64,000 bases of DNA from Streptomyces cylindrosporus (lineage in GTDB: Bacteria > Actinomycetota > Actinomycetes > Streptomycetales > Streptomycetaceae). A program made the translations under genes and the position numbers. Below the pieces are notes generated by a model. It was not told the origin of the DNA. It was given only the letters and a program-made list of their open reading frames with translations, and ran no database searches. Numbering within the stretch: position 1 is the stretch's first letter; each line of letters opens with the position of its first letter. Shown piece by piece: positions 31,801 to 41,236 of the stretch. Location: contig NZ_JALDAY010000025.1 in assembly GCF_022698165.1 (NCBI RefSeq), positions 1-64,000 of the forward strand, read 5' to 3'.

Positions 31801-31924
31801 CCGCAAGGCCGCCGTCCTCGCCCTGACCCGGCACAACCACACCGAGGACGCCCGCGCGGCCCTCGCCACGGCCACGGCGGACTCGGACGCGGACGTCAGG
31901 GCATACGCGGCACGCGCTATGTGA
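28808..31924 (+). CDS. Fumarate reductase/AprA-like flavoprotein fused to HEAT repeats
   Basis: A 1038-residue soluble protein starting GTG with AAAGG upstream. Residues ~25-590 are a succinate dehydrogenase/fumarate reductase/AprA-type flavoprotein: VGGGTAG (31-37) binds FAD, RHSGALAMGMDGVNNAV matches the flavin-near loop, ILATGACG and AAGDLACVPHNYMIGAFVFGDLAGADAA are later family motifs. No membrane segment or Tat signal is seen, so it is cytosolic. Residues ~617-660 are six-residue ADGxxx repeats; ~678-848 and ~918-1038 are HEAT-like helical repeats (DPSSAVRREAVAVLTETL, DPVVRAASLDVLRALRLGD, DPNADVRKAAVLALTRHN), split by a second Gly/Ser/Ala linker. The ferredoxin at 25418 is its likely electron partner. 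Reaction and substrate are unknown. Confidence 0.82.
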   Translation: MTTPANPSANTPLEIPALSDAEEIRCDVLVVGGGTAGTMAALTAAEHGADVLLLEKAHVRHSGALAMGMDGVNNAVVPGRAEPDDYVAEITRANDGIVDQSTVRQTATRGFGMVQRLESYGVKFEKDEHGEYAVRQVHRSGSYVLPMPEGKDVKKVLYRQLRRREMRERIRIENRVMPVRVLTAEGRAVGAVGFNTRTGAFVTVRAGAVILATGACGRLGLPASGYLYGTYENPTNAGDGYAMAYHAGAELTGIECFQINPLIKDYNGPACAYVANPFGGYQVNRHGERFVDSDYWSGQMMAEFAAEVASDRGPVYLKLSHLPEESVSALESILHSTERPTRGTFHSGRGHDYRTHDVEMHISEIGLCGGHSASGVRVDDHARTTVPRLYAAGDLACVPHNYMIGAFVFGDLAGADAAQYTPYEGELPADQVRDAHELIYRPLRHPDGPPQTQVEYKLRRFVNDYVAPPKSGARLSLALEAFERMRADIAEMGARTAHELMRCAEVSFIRDCAEMAARASLARTESRWGLYHDRLDHPHRDDTSWFHHLDLHKSPSGAMEFTARPVAPYLVPIDEFTPVGGPSRSLGEIHAEDVATAGPRDVAPVAGGVTGATGSSDGTDTADGTGTADGSAAADGIGTADGIGTADGSAAADGIGTSEGAGFPETMAVADPPASRAGQSSSRLLELVALAEDEPELDALLPYLTDPSSAVRREAVAVLTETLPPGTGPALAEALRDTAAEVRAAAAASLRELVETLPPEPALRDRLAAALTEPDPVVRAASLDVLRALRLGDATLFAEALTDSDIPVRIEAVRALVSVDAAVELAHAATTDPSREVRVTIAKALATVWAGSTGGEGSAEDAGAVASRTGDADGAGDPSESEDVQVSGAAAQAGPPGALASSDPYAAPTPSAPTTGSGTVLAALTHLAEDPDPLVQAAAYAAFGTTGCPAPLAARAVAALSAQAWQVRSGAATALSAAEPEVAVPALAKALADPNADVRKAAVLALTRHNHTEDARAALATATADSDADVRAYAARAM
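30661..30780 (+). repeat. 18-bp coding minisatellite in the flavoprotein linker
   Basis: About six 18-bp units encode ADGTGT, ADGSAA, ADGIGT, ADGIGT, ADGSAA and ADGIGT; GACGGAATCGGTACC recurs almost unchanged. The array forms the flexible linker between the flavoprotein and HEAT domains and is likely to vary in length between strains. Confidence 0.85.
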
Positions 31925-32018
31925 CGGTCACCCCCACCGCGGGCCGGCTCCGGAGAGGCGCCGACCCGCCGCCTATATCCAGGCGCCCAGCTCCCGCCCC
32001 ACCTCCAGGCGGCCTCCC

Positions 32019-34037
<2,019 letters not shown>

Positions 34038-34310
34038 CGCTCGTCCCCCGTACGTCGTCCCTCGACCACTGCCTCCACGATAGGGGCCGTGACTGACACC
34101 GTCGGAGTTATCCACAGGCTCCGTCGAGGGCGGAGCCGGTCATGCCATCGGCGATCCCGGTCACGCTCGGTGCTCAGCCCAATGGCCCGCGTCACGTGGC
34201 GTGCCACCGGCGGCCGGGACATGCTGCTCGGGCGGGACGGGGGAGGCCCGCTCTCCCCCATGGACGGCGTGCCAGGCGTGTGCGCCTCCCCCGCACCAAG
34301 GAGTTCGACC
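34038..34310 (+). other. 273-bp spacer between recQ and a small secreted-protein gene
   Basis: No coding signal is seen. The two genes are divergent, so it holds both promoters. No -35/-10 pair or palindrome stands out. Confidence 0.4.
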
Positions 34311-34841
34311 ATGGCCCCTCGGCCCCTCAAGGCCGCCGTCACCCTGGCGATGGCCGCGGCCTTCTCACTGGCCGCCCTGCCCGCGCACGCGGCGCCCGAC
34401 CCCGATCCGTCCGTCTGGAACGACCTGTCGAAGACGTACGACGCGACGGCGAAGTACGGATACGAGGCGTTCGCGCCGAAGGGCGGATTCGCCCGCACCG
34501 ACGTCTGTGTCGCCGACCCGAAGGAGGGCGGCATGGGCTACCACTACGTCAATCCGGCGAATATCGGTTCACTCGATCCAGCGAAACCGGCGGCTCTGCT
34601 GTACGCGGACGAGTTCAAGGACGAGTACGCGGACGTGGACGAGTTCAGCGAGGGGCGCAAGCTCGTCGCCGTGGAGTGGGTCGTGAAGGACTCGGGGCAG
34701 ACCGCGCCGACACTGTTCGGCGAGACCTTCCAGAAGGACCAGCTCCCGGGCTACTTCACGCTGCACGCCTGGATCTACAAGCCCAACCCCAGCGGGCTGT
34801 TCGCGCCCTGGAACCCCGAGGTGGCGTGCCCGAAGGCCTGA
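34311..34841 (+). CDS. Small secreted protein, function unknown
   Basis: A 176-residue exported protein. MAPRPLKAAVTLAMAAAFSLAALPAHAAPD is a Sec signal with cleavage at AHA-AP. The mature part has DPSVWNDLSKTYDATAKYGYEAFA, VCVADPKEGGMGYHYVNPANIGSLDPAKPAALLY, VAVEWVVKDSG and GYFTLHAWIYKPNPSGLFAPWNPEVACPK. The two Cys (VCVAD, VACPK) may form a disulfide. I recall similar exported proteins of unknown function in actinobacteria. AAGGAG sits nine bases before the ATG. It converges on nuoN with a terminator between. Confidence 0.78.
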   Translation: MAPRPLKAAVTLAMAAAFSLAALPAHAAPDPDPSVWNDLSKTYDATAKYGYEAFAPKGGFARTDVCVADPKEGGMGYHYVNPANIGSLDPAKPAALLYADEFKDEYADVDEFSEGRKLVAVEWVVKDSGQTAPTLFGETFQKDQLPGYFTLHAWIYKPNPSGLFAPWNPEVACPKA

Positions 34842-34856
34842 CCTGGCGCACGCGAA

Positions 34857-34892
34857 GGGCCCCGGCTTCCCCTGACGGGAGAACCGGGGCCC
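34857..34892. terminator. Bidirectional hairpin terminator between the secreted protein and nuoN
   Basis: Arms GGGCCCCGG (34857-34865) and CCGGGGCCC (34884-34892) form a perfect 9-bp stem with an 18-base loop. It sits 12 bases before the nuoN stop and after the convergent gene stop, so it can end both transcripts. Confidence 0.85.
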
Positions 34893-34904
34893 ACGTGTCG
34901 CGGG

Positions 34905-36563
34905 TCAGCGCACGAAGACTCCGGCCTGGCTGGCCAGGTCCAGGAAGTACTGCGGCGCCACACCGAGCACCAGCGTGACCACGACACCGAGTCCGATCGC
35001 GGTCATCGTGAGCGGCGACGGCACGGCGACCGTCGGGCCCTCGGGCCGCGGCTCGCTGAAGAACATCAGCACGATCACGCGGATGTAGAAGAAGGCCGCG
35101 ACCGCGGACGAGATCACACCGACCACGACCAGCGGGGCCGCCCCGCCCTCCGCCGCCGCCTTGAACACGGCGAACTTCCCGGCGAAGCCGGAGGTCAGCG
35201 GAATGCCGGCGAAGGCCAGCAGGAACACCGCGAACACGGCCGCCACAAGGGGTGAACGGCGGCCCAGCCCGGCCCACTTGGACAGGTGGGTCGCCTCGCC
35301 GCCCGCGTCGCGCACCAGGGTGACCACGGCGAAGGCGCCGATCGTCACGAAGGAGTACGCGCCCAGGTAGAAGAGGACGGACGAGACGCCGTCCTTCGAC
35401 GTGGCGATGACACCCGCGAGGATGAATCCGGCGTGCGCGATCGACGAGTACGCCAGCAGCCGCTTGATGTCGGTCTGCGTGATGGCGACGATCGCACCGC
35501 CCAGCATGGTGACGATCGCGACCGCCCACATGACCGGCCGCCAGTCCCAGCGCAGGCCCGGCAGGACGACGTACAGCAGGCGGAGCAGTGCGCCGAACGC
35601 GGCCACCTTGGTCGCCGCCGCCATGAAGCCGGTCACCGGGGTCGGTGCGCCCTGGTAGACGTCCGGGGTCCACATGTGGAACGGGACGGCGCCGACCTTG
35701 AACAGCAGCCCCATGACGATCATCGCGCCGCCGACCAGCAGCAGCGCGTCGTTGCCCATGGTGTCGGCGAGCGCCGGGTCGACGTTGGTGACGGTGCCGT
35801 CGACGACCTGCGCGATCCGCGCGTACGACACCGAGCCCGCGTACCCGTAGAGCAGCGCGATGCCGAACAGCGTGAACGCGGAGGCGAAGGCGCCGAGCAG
35901 GAAGTACTTGACCGCGGCCTCCTGCGACATGAGCCGCTTGCGGCGGGCCAGGGCGCACAGGAGGTAGAGGGGCAGCGAGAAGACCTCCAGGGCCACGAAC
36001 AGCGTCAGCAGGTCGTTGGCCGAGGGGAACACGAGCATGCCCGCGATCGCGAAGAGCAGCAGCGGGAAGACCTCGGTGGTGGTGAACCCGGCCTTCACGG
36101 CCGCCTTCTCGCTGTCGCTGCCCGGCACGGACGCGGCCTGCGCGGCGAACGAGTCGACGCGGTTGCCGTGCGCCTCCGGGTCCAGCCGCCGCTCGGCGAA
36201 GGTGAACAGGCCGACCAGTCCGGCCAGCAGGATCGTGCCCTGCAGGAACAGGGACGGCCCGTCGACCGCGATCGCGCCCATGGCCGCGATGTGCGCCTTG
36301 GTGGTGCCGTATCCGTCTGCGGCGAGCGCGACGACCGCCGCGAAGGCGGCGCAGAGCGCGACCGCGGAGACGAACACCTGGGCGTAGTAGCGGGACCTGC
36401 GCGGCACGAACGCCTCGATCAGCACCCCGACGATCGCCGCGCCCACGACGATCAGGGTGGGCGACAATTGCCCGTATTCGATCTTCGGCGCGGGGATCTT
36501 CGAGATCGAATCGGTCCCGGCCGCCGCCGTTGTCCACAGGCTGTGGACGGCTGTTGCGCTCAC
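34905..36563 (-). CDS. nuoN: NADH dehydrogenase subunit N
   Basis: A 552-residue antiporter-like membrane subunit of complex I, with about 14 hydrophobic segments. GLLFKVGAVPFHMWTPDVYQGAPTPVTGFMAAATKVA is the conserved helix with the proton-channel Lys and TM8 region, and LLAYSSIAHAGFILAG is the NuoN signature. It is the last gene of the 14-gene operon; its ATG overlaps the nuoM stop by four bases (ATGA). Together with NuoL and NuoM it forms the proton-pumping arm. The terminator at 34857-34892 follows it. Confidence 0.95.
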   Translation of the reverse strand: MSATAVHSLWTTAAAGTDSISKIPAPKIEYGQLSPTLIVVGAAIVGVLIEAFVPRRSRYYAQVFVSAVALCAAFAAVVALAADGYGTTKAHIAAMGAIAVDGPSLFLQGTILLAGLVGLFTFAERRLDPEAHGNRVDSFAAQAASVPGSDSEKAAVKAGFTTTEVFPLLLFAIAGMLVFPSANDLLTLFVALEVFSLPLYLLCALARRKRLMSQEAAVKYFLLGAFASAFTLFGIALLYGYAGSVSYARIAQVVDGTVTNVDPALADTMGNDALLLVGGAMIVMGLLFKVGAVPFHMWTPDVYQGAPTPVTGFMAAATKVAAFGALLRLLYVVLPGLRWDWRPVMWAVAIVTMLGGAIVAITQTDIKRLLAYSSIAHAGFILAGVIATSKDGVSSVLFYLGAYSFVTIGAFAVVTLVRDAGGEATHLSKWAGLGRRSPLVAAVFAVFLLAFAGIPLTSGFAGKFAVFKAAAEGGAAPLVVVGVISSAVAAFFYIRVIVLMFFSEPRPEGPTVAVPSPLTMTAIGLGVVVTLVLGVAPQYFLDLASQAGVFVR

Positions 36564-38131
36564 TTGGCCGCCTCCACCGAGGGCTTGGGGTCCTTCTTGT
36601 GTACGTCGGACAGGGTCGACTTCACGGCCGGGTTGACGATGTCCGTCACCGGCTTCGGGTAGACGCCCAGGAAGATCAGCAGGACGATCAGCGGCGCCAC
36701 GACCAGGAGCTCACGCGCGCGCAGGTCGGGCATGGCGGAGACCTCCTGCTTCACCGGGCCCGTCATCGTCCGCTGGTAGAGGACGAGGGTGTAGAGCGCG
36801 GCGAGCACGATGCCGAAGGTCGCGATGATCCCGACCGCCGGGTAGCGCGTGAACGTGCCGACCAGGACCAGGAATTCGCTCACGAAGGGCGCCAGTCCTG
36901 GCAGCGACAGGGTCGCGAGGCCGCCGATCAGGAAGGTGCCGGCGAGCACCGGGGCGACCTTCTGGACACCGCCGTAGTCCGCGATGAGCCGGGAGCCGCG
37001 CCGGGAGATCAGGAAGCCGGCGACCAGCATCAGCGCGGCCGTCGAGATGCCGTGGTTGACCATGTAGAGCGTCGCGCCGGACTGGCCCTGGCTGGTCATC
37101 GCGAAGATGCCCATGATGATGAAGCCGAAGTGCGAGATCGACGCGTACGCCACCAGCCGCTTGATGTCCCGCTGGCCGACCGCGAGCAGCGCCCCGTAGA
37201 TGATGCTGATGAGCGCCAGTACGAGGATCGCGGGCGTCGCCCACTTGCTCGCCTCCGGGAAGAGCTGGAGGCAGAAGCGGAGCATCGCGAAGGTGCCCAC
37301 CTTGTCGACGACCGCCGTGATGAGGACGGCGACCGGGGCGGTGGACTCCTGCATGGCGTTGGGTAGCCAGGTGTGCAGCGGCCACAGCGGCGCCTTCACC
37401 GCGAAGGCGAAGAAGAAGCCGAGGAACAGCCAGCGTTCGGTGTTCGTCGCCATGTGCAGCGAGCCGTTGGCGCGGGCCTCGGCGATCTCCTGGAGGCTGA
37501 AGTTCCCGGCGACCACGTACAGGCCGATCACCGCGGCCAGCATGATGAGGCCGCCGACCAGGTTGTAGAGGAGGAACTTCACGGCCGCGTACGACCGTTG
37601 CGTCGACGCCGCCTCCTCACCGTGCTCGTGGGCACGGTCCCCGAAGCCGCCGATGAGGAAGTACATCGGGATGAGCATGGCTTCGAAGAAGATGTAGAAG
37701 AGGAAGACGTCGGTGGCCTCGAAGGAGATGATCACCATCGCCTCGACGCCCAGGATCAGGGCGAAGAAGCCCTGTGTCGGACGCCAGCGGCGGCTTCCGG
37801 TCTCCAGCGGGTCGGCGTCGTGCCAGCCCGCGAGGATGATGAACGGCATCAGCAGGGCGGTCAGCGCGATCAGCGCCACCGCGATGCCGTCCACGCCCAG
37901 CTCGTACCTGACTCCGAAGTCCGCGATCCAGGCGTGGGACTCGGTGAGCTGGTAGCGGCCGCCGTCCGGGTCGAAGCGGACCAGGACGGTGATCGCGAGG
38001 GCGAGGGTGGCGAGCGAGACGACCAGCGCCAGCCACTTGGCGGCGGTGCGCCGCGCGGCCGGTACGGCGGCCGTGGCCACCGCTCCGAGGGCCGGGAGCA
38101 CCGCCGTCGCTGTCAGCAGAGGAAAGGACAT
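36560..38131 (-). CDS. nuoM: NADH dehydrogenase subunit M
   Basis: A 523-residue antiporter-like subunit. GVDGIAVALIALTALLMP, FEATDVFLFYIFFEAMLIPMYFLIGGFG, FAFAVKAPLWPLHTWLPNAMQESTAPVAVLITAVVDKVG and RLVAYASISHFGFIIMGIF are family helices holding the Glu and Lys residues of the proton channel. I chose ATG at 38131 (MSFPLLTATAVLPALGAV) because it begins the first hydrophobic helix and overlaps the nuoL stop; longer in-frame starts would run into nuoL. The C-terminus DVHKKDPKPSVEAAK is hydrophilic. Confidence 0.95.
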   Translation of the reverse strand: MSFPLLTATAVLPALGAVATAAVPAARRTAAKWLALVVSLATLALAITVLVRFDPDGGRYQLTESHAWIADFGVRYELGVDGIAVALIALTALLMPFIILAGWHDADPLETGSRRWRPTQGFFALILGVEAMVIISFEATDVFLFYIFFEAMLIPMYFLIGGFGDRAHEHGEEAASTQRSYAAVKFLLYNLVGGLIMLAAVIGLYVVAGNFSLQEIAEARANGSLHMATNTERWLFLGFFFAFAVKAPLWPLHTWLPNAMQESTAPVAVLITAVVDKVGTFAMLRFCLQLFPEASKWATPAILVLALISIIYGALLAVGQRDIKRLVAYASISHFGFIIMGIFAMTSQGQSGATLYMVNHGISTAALMLVAGFLISRRGSRLIADYGGVQKVAPVLAGTFLIGGLATLSLPGLAPFVSEFLVLVGTFTRYPAVGIIATFGIVLAALYTLVLYQRTMTGPVKQEVSAMPDLRARELLVVAPLIVLLIFLGVYPKPVTDIVNPAVKSTLSDVHKKDPKPSVEAAK

Positions 38132-38136
38132 CGGTA

Positions 38137-40083
38137 TCAGACCGCCCTCATCAGCAGGGTCGCGGCGATGAGGATCGCCGCACCGCCGAACATCGAGACC
38201 GCGTACGACCGCGCGAAGCCGTTCTGCAGCTTGCGCATCCGCCCGGACAGGCCGCCGACCGAGGCCGCCGTGCCGTTGACGACACCGTCGACCAGGGTGT
38301 GGTCGACGTACACCAGGGAGCGCGTGAGGTGCTCGCCGCCGCGGACCAGGACGACGTGGTTGAAGTCGTCCTGCAGCAGGTCGCGCCGGGCGGCCCGGGT
38401 GAGCAGCGAGCCGCGCGGGGCGACGGCCGGGACCGGGCGGCGGCCGTACATGGCCCACGCGATGCCGACGCCGATCAGCAGGCAGACCATGGTCCCGCCG
38501 GTGACCGCCGCCGCGCTGAGCGGGGAGTCGCCCTCGCTGTGGCCGGTGACCGGCTCCAGCCAGTGCAGGAAGCGGTCGCCGATGCTGAAGAACGCGCCGC
38601 CGAAGACCGAGCCGACGGCCAGCACGATCATGGGGATCGTCATGACCTTCGGGGACTCGTGCGGGTGCGGCTCGGCGTGCTCGCCGTGGTGCTCGGCGGC
38701 GGGCTCCGCGCTCGGCGCCTCCGGGGAGCGGGTGGGTTGGTTCTTCCAACGCTCCTCGCCGAAGAACGTCATCAGCATCACGCGCGTCATGTAGAACGCG
38801 GTGATGGCCGCGCCCAGCAGTGCGCAGGTGCCCAGGATCCAGCCCTCGGTGCCGCCCTTCGCGAAGGCCGCCTCGATGATCTTGTCCTTGGAGAAGAAGC
38901 CGGACAGGCCCGGGAAGCCGATGATCGCGAGGTAGCCGAGGCCGAAGGTGATGAAGGTGACCGGCATGTACTTGCGCAGGCCGCCGTACTTCCGCATGTC
39001 GACCTCGTCGTTCATGCCGTGCATGACCGAGCCGGCGCCGAGGAAGAGCCCGGCCTTGAAGAAGCCGTGCGTCACCAGGTGCATGATCGCGAAGACGTAG
39101 CCGATGGGGCCGAGGCCCGCGGCCAGCACCATGTAGCCGATCTGCGACATGGTCGAGCCGGCGAGGGCCTTCTTGATGTCGTCCTTCGCGCAACCGACGA
39201 TCGCACCGAACAGGAGCGTGACGGCACCGACCACGGTGACCGCGAGCTGTGCGTCGGGGGCGGCGTTGAAGATCGCTCCGGAGCGGACGATCAGGTAGAC
39301 GCCCGCGGTCACCATCGTCGCGGCGTGGATGAGGGCGGAGACCGGGGTCGGGCCCTCCATCGCGTCCCCGAGCCAGGACTGCAGCGGCACCTGGGCGGAC
39401 TTGCCGCAGGCGGCGAGCAGGAGCATCAGGCCGATGGCGGTGAGCTTGCCCTCGGAGGTGTCGCCGGTGTGGCTGAGGACCGGTCCGAAGGCGAAGGTGC
39501 CGAAGGTCGTGAACATCAGCATGATCGCGATGGACAGGCCCATGTCGCCGACGCGGTTGACCAGGAAGGCCTTCTTGGCCGCGGTCGCCGCGCTGGGCTT
39601 GTGCTGCCAGAAGCCGATCAGGAGGTACGAGGCGAGACCGACGCCTTCCCAGCCGACGTACAGCAGGAGGTAGTTGTCGGCGAGGACCAGCAGGAGCATC
39701 GCCGCGAGGAACAGGTTCAGGTAGCCGAAGAAGCGGCGGCGGCGCTCGTCGTGCTCCATGTACCCGACCGAGTACAGGTGGATCAGCGAGCCGACGCCGG
39801 TGATCAGCAGGACGAACGTCACCGACAGCTGGTCGAGCCGGAAGGCGACGTCCGCCTGGAAGCCCTCGACCGGGACCCAGCTGAACAGGTGCTGCATCAG
39901 GGTCCGGTGTTCGGCGTCCTTGCCGAGCAGGTCGGCGAAGAGGATCACACCGAACACGAAGGAGGCGGACGACATCAGTACGCCGATCCAGTGGCCGACG
40001 GCATCGAGCCGCCGGCCGCCGCACAGCAGTACGGCCGCTCCGAGCAGTGGCGCCGCCACCAGCAGCGCAATCAGGTTCTCCAC
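38137..40083 (-). CDS. nuoL: NADH dehydrogenase subunit L
   Basis: A 648-residue subunit with the antiporter-like core and the long lateral helix at the C-terminus. FRLDQLSVTFVLLITGVGSLIHLYSVGYM, WEGVGLASYLLIGFW, AACGKSAQVPLQSWLGDAMEGPTPVSALIHAATMVTAGVYL and CAKDDIKKALAGSTMSQIGYM are diagnostic. A hydrophilic, His/Pro-rich loop (SPEAPSAEPAAEHHGEHAEPHPHESP) at about 450-480 is larger than in E. coli and is typical of actinobacteria. It begins 14 bases after nuoK, the only non-overlapping junction besides the nuoL-nuoM one of a few bases and the nuoB gap. Confidence 0.95.
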   Translation of the reverse strand: MENLIALLVAAPLLGAAVLLCGGRRLDAVGHWIGVLMSSASFVFGVILFADLLGKDAEHRTLMQHLFSWVPVEGFQADVAFRLDQLSVTFVLLITGVGSLIHLYSVGYMEHDERRRRFFGYLNLFLAAMLLLVLADNYLLLYVGWEGVGLASYLLIGFWQHKPSAATAAKKAFLVNRVGDMGLSIAIMLMFTTFGTFAFGPVLSHTGDTSEGKLTAIGLMLLLAACGKSAQVPLQSWLGDAMEGPTPVSALIHAATMVTAGVYLIVRSGAIFNAAPDAQLAVTVVGAVTLLFGAIVGCAKDDIKKALAGSTMSQIGYMVLAAGLGPIGYVFAIMHLVTHGFFKAGLFLGAGSVMHGMNDEVDMRKYGGLRKYMPVTFITFGLGYLAIIGFPGLSGFFSKDKIIEAAFAKGGTEGWILGTCALLGAAITAFYMTRVMLMTFFGEERWKNQPTRSPEAPSAEPAAEHHGEHAEPHPHESPKVMTIPMIVLAVGSVFGGAFFSIGDRFLHWLEPVTGHSEGDSPLSAAAVTGGTMVCLLIGVGIAWAMYGRRPVPAVAPRGSLLTRAARRDLLQDDFNHVVLVRGGEHLTRSLVYVDHTLVDGVVNGTAASVGGLSGRMRKLQNGFARSYAVSMFGGAAILIAATLLMRAV

Positions 40084-40097
40084 GATTCAGCGACCCC

Positions 40098-40397
40098 TCA
40101 GAGCTTCATCAGGCTGGCGTCGTCGACCGAGGCCGAGTGGCGGGAACGGAACAGGGACACGATGATCGCCAGCCCGACCACGACCTCCGCGGCGGCAACG
40201 ACCATCGTGAAGAACGCGATGATCTGGCCGTCGAGGTTGCCGTGCATCCGGGAGAAGGTGACGAACGCGAGGTTGCAGGCGTTCAGCATCAGCTCGATGC
40301 ACATGAACACCACGATCGCGTTGCGCCTGATCAGCACGCCGGTGGCGCCGATCGTGAACAACAGGGCCGAGAGATACAGGTAGTTGACCGGGTTCAC
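40098..40397 (-). CDS. nuoK: NADH dehydrogenase subunit K
   Basis: A 99-residue subunit with three membrane helices: YLYLSALLFTIGATGVLIRRNAI, VFMCIELMLNACNLAFVTF and IIAFFTMVVAAAEVVVGLAIIVSLF. The conserved Glu in CIELMLNA and Glu in AAEVVVG are part of the proton pathway. GTG start overlaps the nuoJ stop by four bases (GTGA). The length is standard for the family. Confidence 0.95.
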   Translation of the reverse strand: MNPVNYLYLSALLFTIGATGVLIRRNAIVVFMCIELMLNACNLAFVTFSRMHGNLDGQIIAFFTMVVAAAEVVVGLAIIVSLFRSRHSASVDDASLMKL

Positions 40398-41236
40398 TTC
40401 GACGCCTCCTCCCGCTTGAAGGTGGCCGGTTCGATCTCGGTGCGCTCCAGGCGCTCCTCCGCGCGCTGCTCCAGCGCCTTGAGGTCGTTCAGCGCCTCGG
40501 CCGACACGTCACGGATCTGTCCGCGGTCGCGCAGCGTCTTGCTGACGGTGAGCTCGGACGGGGTGCCGTCGGGCAGCAGGCCCGCGATGTCGACCGCGTT
40601 GTGCCGCGCGTACACGCCGGGGGCCGGCAGCGGCGGTACGTACTTGCCCTCGCGGACGCGCTGTTCGGACAGCTCGCGCTGCGTCTTGGCGCGCTCGGTG
40701 CGCTCGCGGTGGGTGAGCACCATGGCACCGACGGCGGCCGTGATCAGCAGGGCGCCGGTGATTTCGAAGGCGAAGACGTACTTGGTGAAGATGAGGGTGG
40801 CGAGGCCCTCCACGTTGCCGTTCGCGTTCGCCGTGGAGAGTCCGTCGAACTCCGTCAGGGACGCGTTGCCGATCCCGGCGAGCAGCAGGATGCCGAAGCC
40901 GAGGCCGCAGAGAAGGGCCAGCCAGCGCTGGCCCTTGATGGTCTCCTTCAGCGAGTCCGCGGCCGTCACGCCGACGAGCATCACCACGAAGAGGAACAGC
41001 ATCATGATCGCGCCGGTGTAGACGACGATCTGCACGATGCCCAGGAAGTAGGCGCCGTTGGCGAGGTAGAAGATCGCCAGGATGATCATGGTGCCGGCGA
41101 GCGAGAGCGCGCTGTGCACGGCCCGCTTCATGAAGACGGTGGCCAGGGCGCCGATCACGGCGACGGTGCCGAGGACCCAGAACTGGAAGGCCTCTCCGGT
41201 GGAGGTGGAGTAGGCGGCGAGTTCCTGTGCGCTCAT
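40394..41236 (-). CDS. nuoJ: NADH dehydrogenase subunit J
   Basis: A 280-residue subunit. Five membrane helices occupy ~15-195 (FWVLGTVAVIGALATVFMKRAVHSALSL, FYLANGAYFLGIVQIVVYTGAIMMLFLFVVMLVG). A cytosolic tail of about 85 residues follows (RERTERAKTQRELSEQRVREGKYVPPLPAPGVYARHNAVD, and RDVSAEALNDLKALEQRAEERLERTE), much longer than the E. coli protein (184 residues) and probably coiled-coil. The start ATG overlaps the nuoI stop (ATGA). Confidence 0.95.
   Translation of the reverse strand: MSAQELAAYSTSTGEAFQFWVLGTVAVIGALATVFMKRAVHSALSLAGTMIILAIFYLANGAYFLGIVQIVVYTGAIMMLFLFVVMLVGVTAADSLKETIKGQRWLALLCGLGFGILLLAGIGNASLTEFDGLSTANANGNVEGLATLIFTKYVFAFEITGALLITAAVGAMVLTHRERTERAKTQRELSEQRVREGKYVPPLPAPGVYARHNAVDIAGLLPDGTPSELTVSKTLRDRGQIRDVSAEALNDLKALEQRAEERLERTEIEPATFKREEASK

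Noticed and set aside
26861..31840. A 1659-codon open frame on the minus strand, opposite the transporter and flavoprotein genes
   Set aside because: It mirrors the codon pattern of the plus-strand genes (GC-rich third positions keep the antisense frame open), is Gly/Arg/Val-rich without any domain, and overlaps five well-supported genes.
25418..31924. Ferredoxin plus flavoprotein considered as true AprBA (dissimilatory APS reductase)
   Set aside because: The ferredoxin lacks the AprB tail, the flavoprotein has different loops and a HEAT tail, and no sat, qmo or dsr genes are present.
36560..40024. A 1154-codon minus-strand frame ending as nuoM
   Set aside because: Its first ~630 codons lie over nuoL in another frame and are Arg/Pro/Gly-rich; nuoM begins at 38131.
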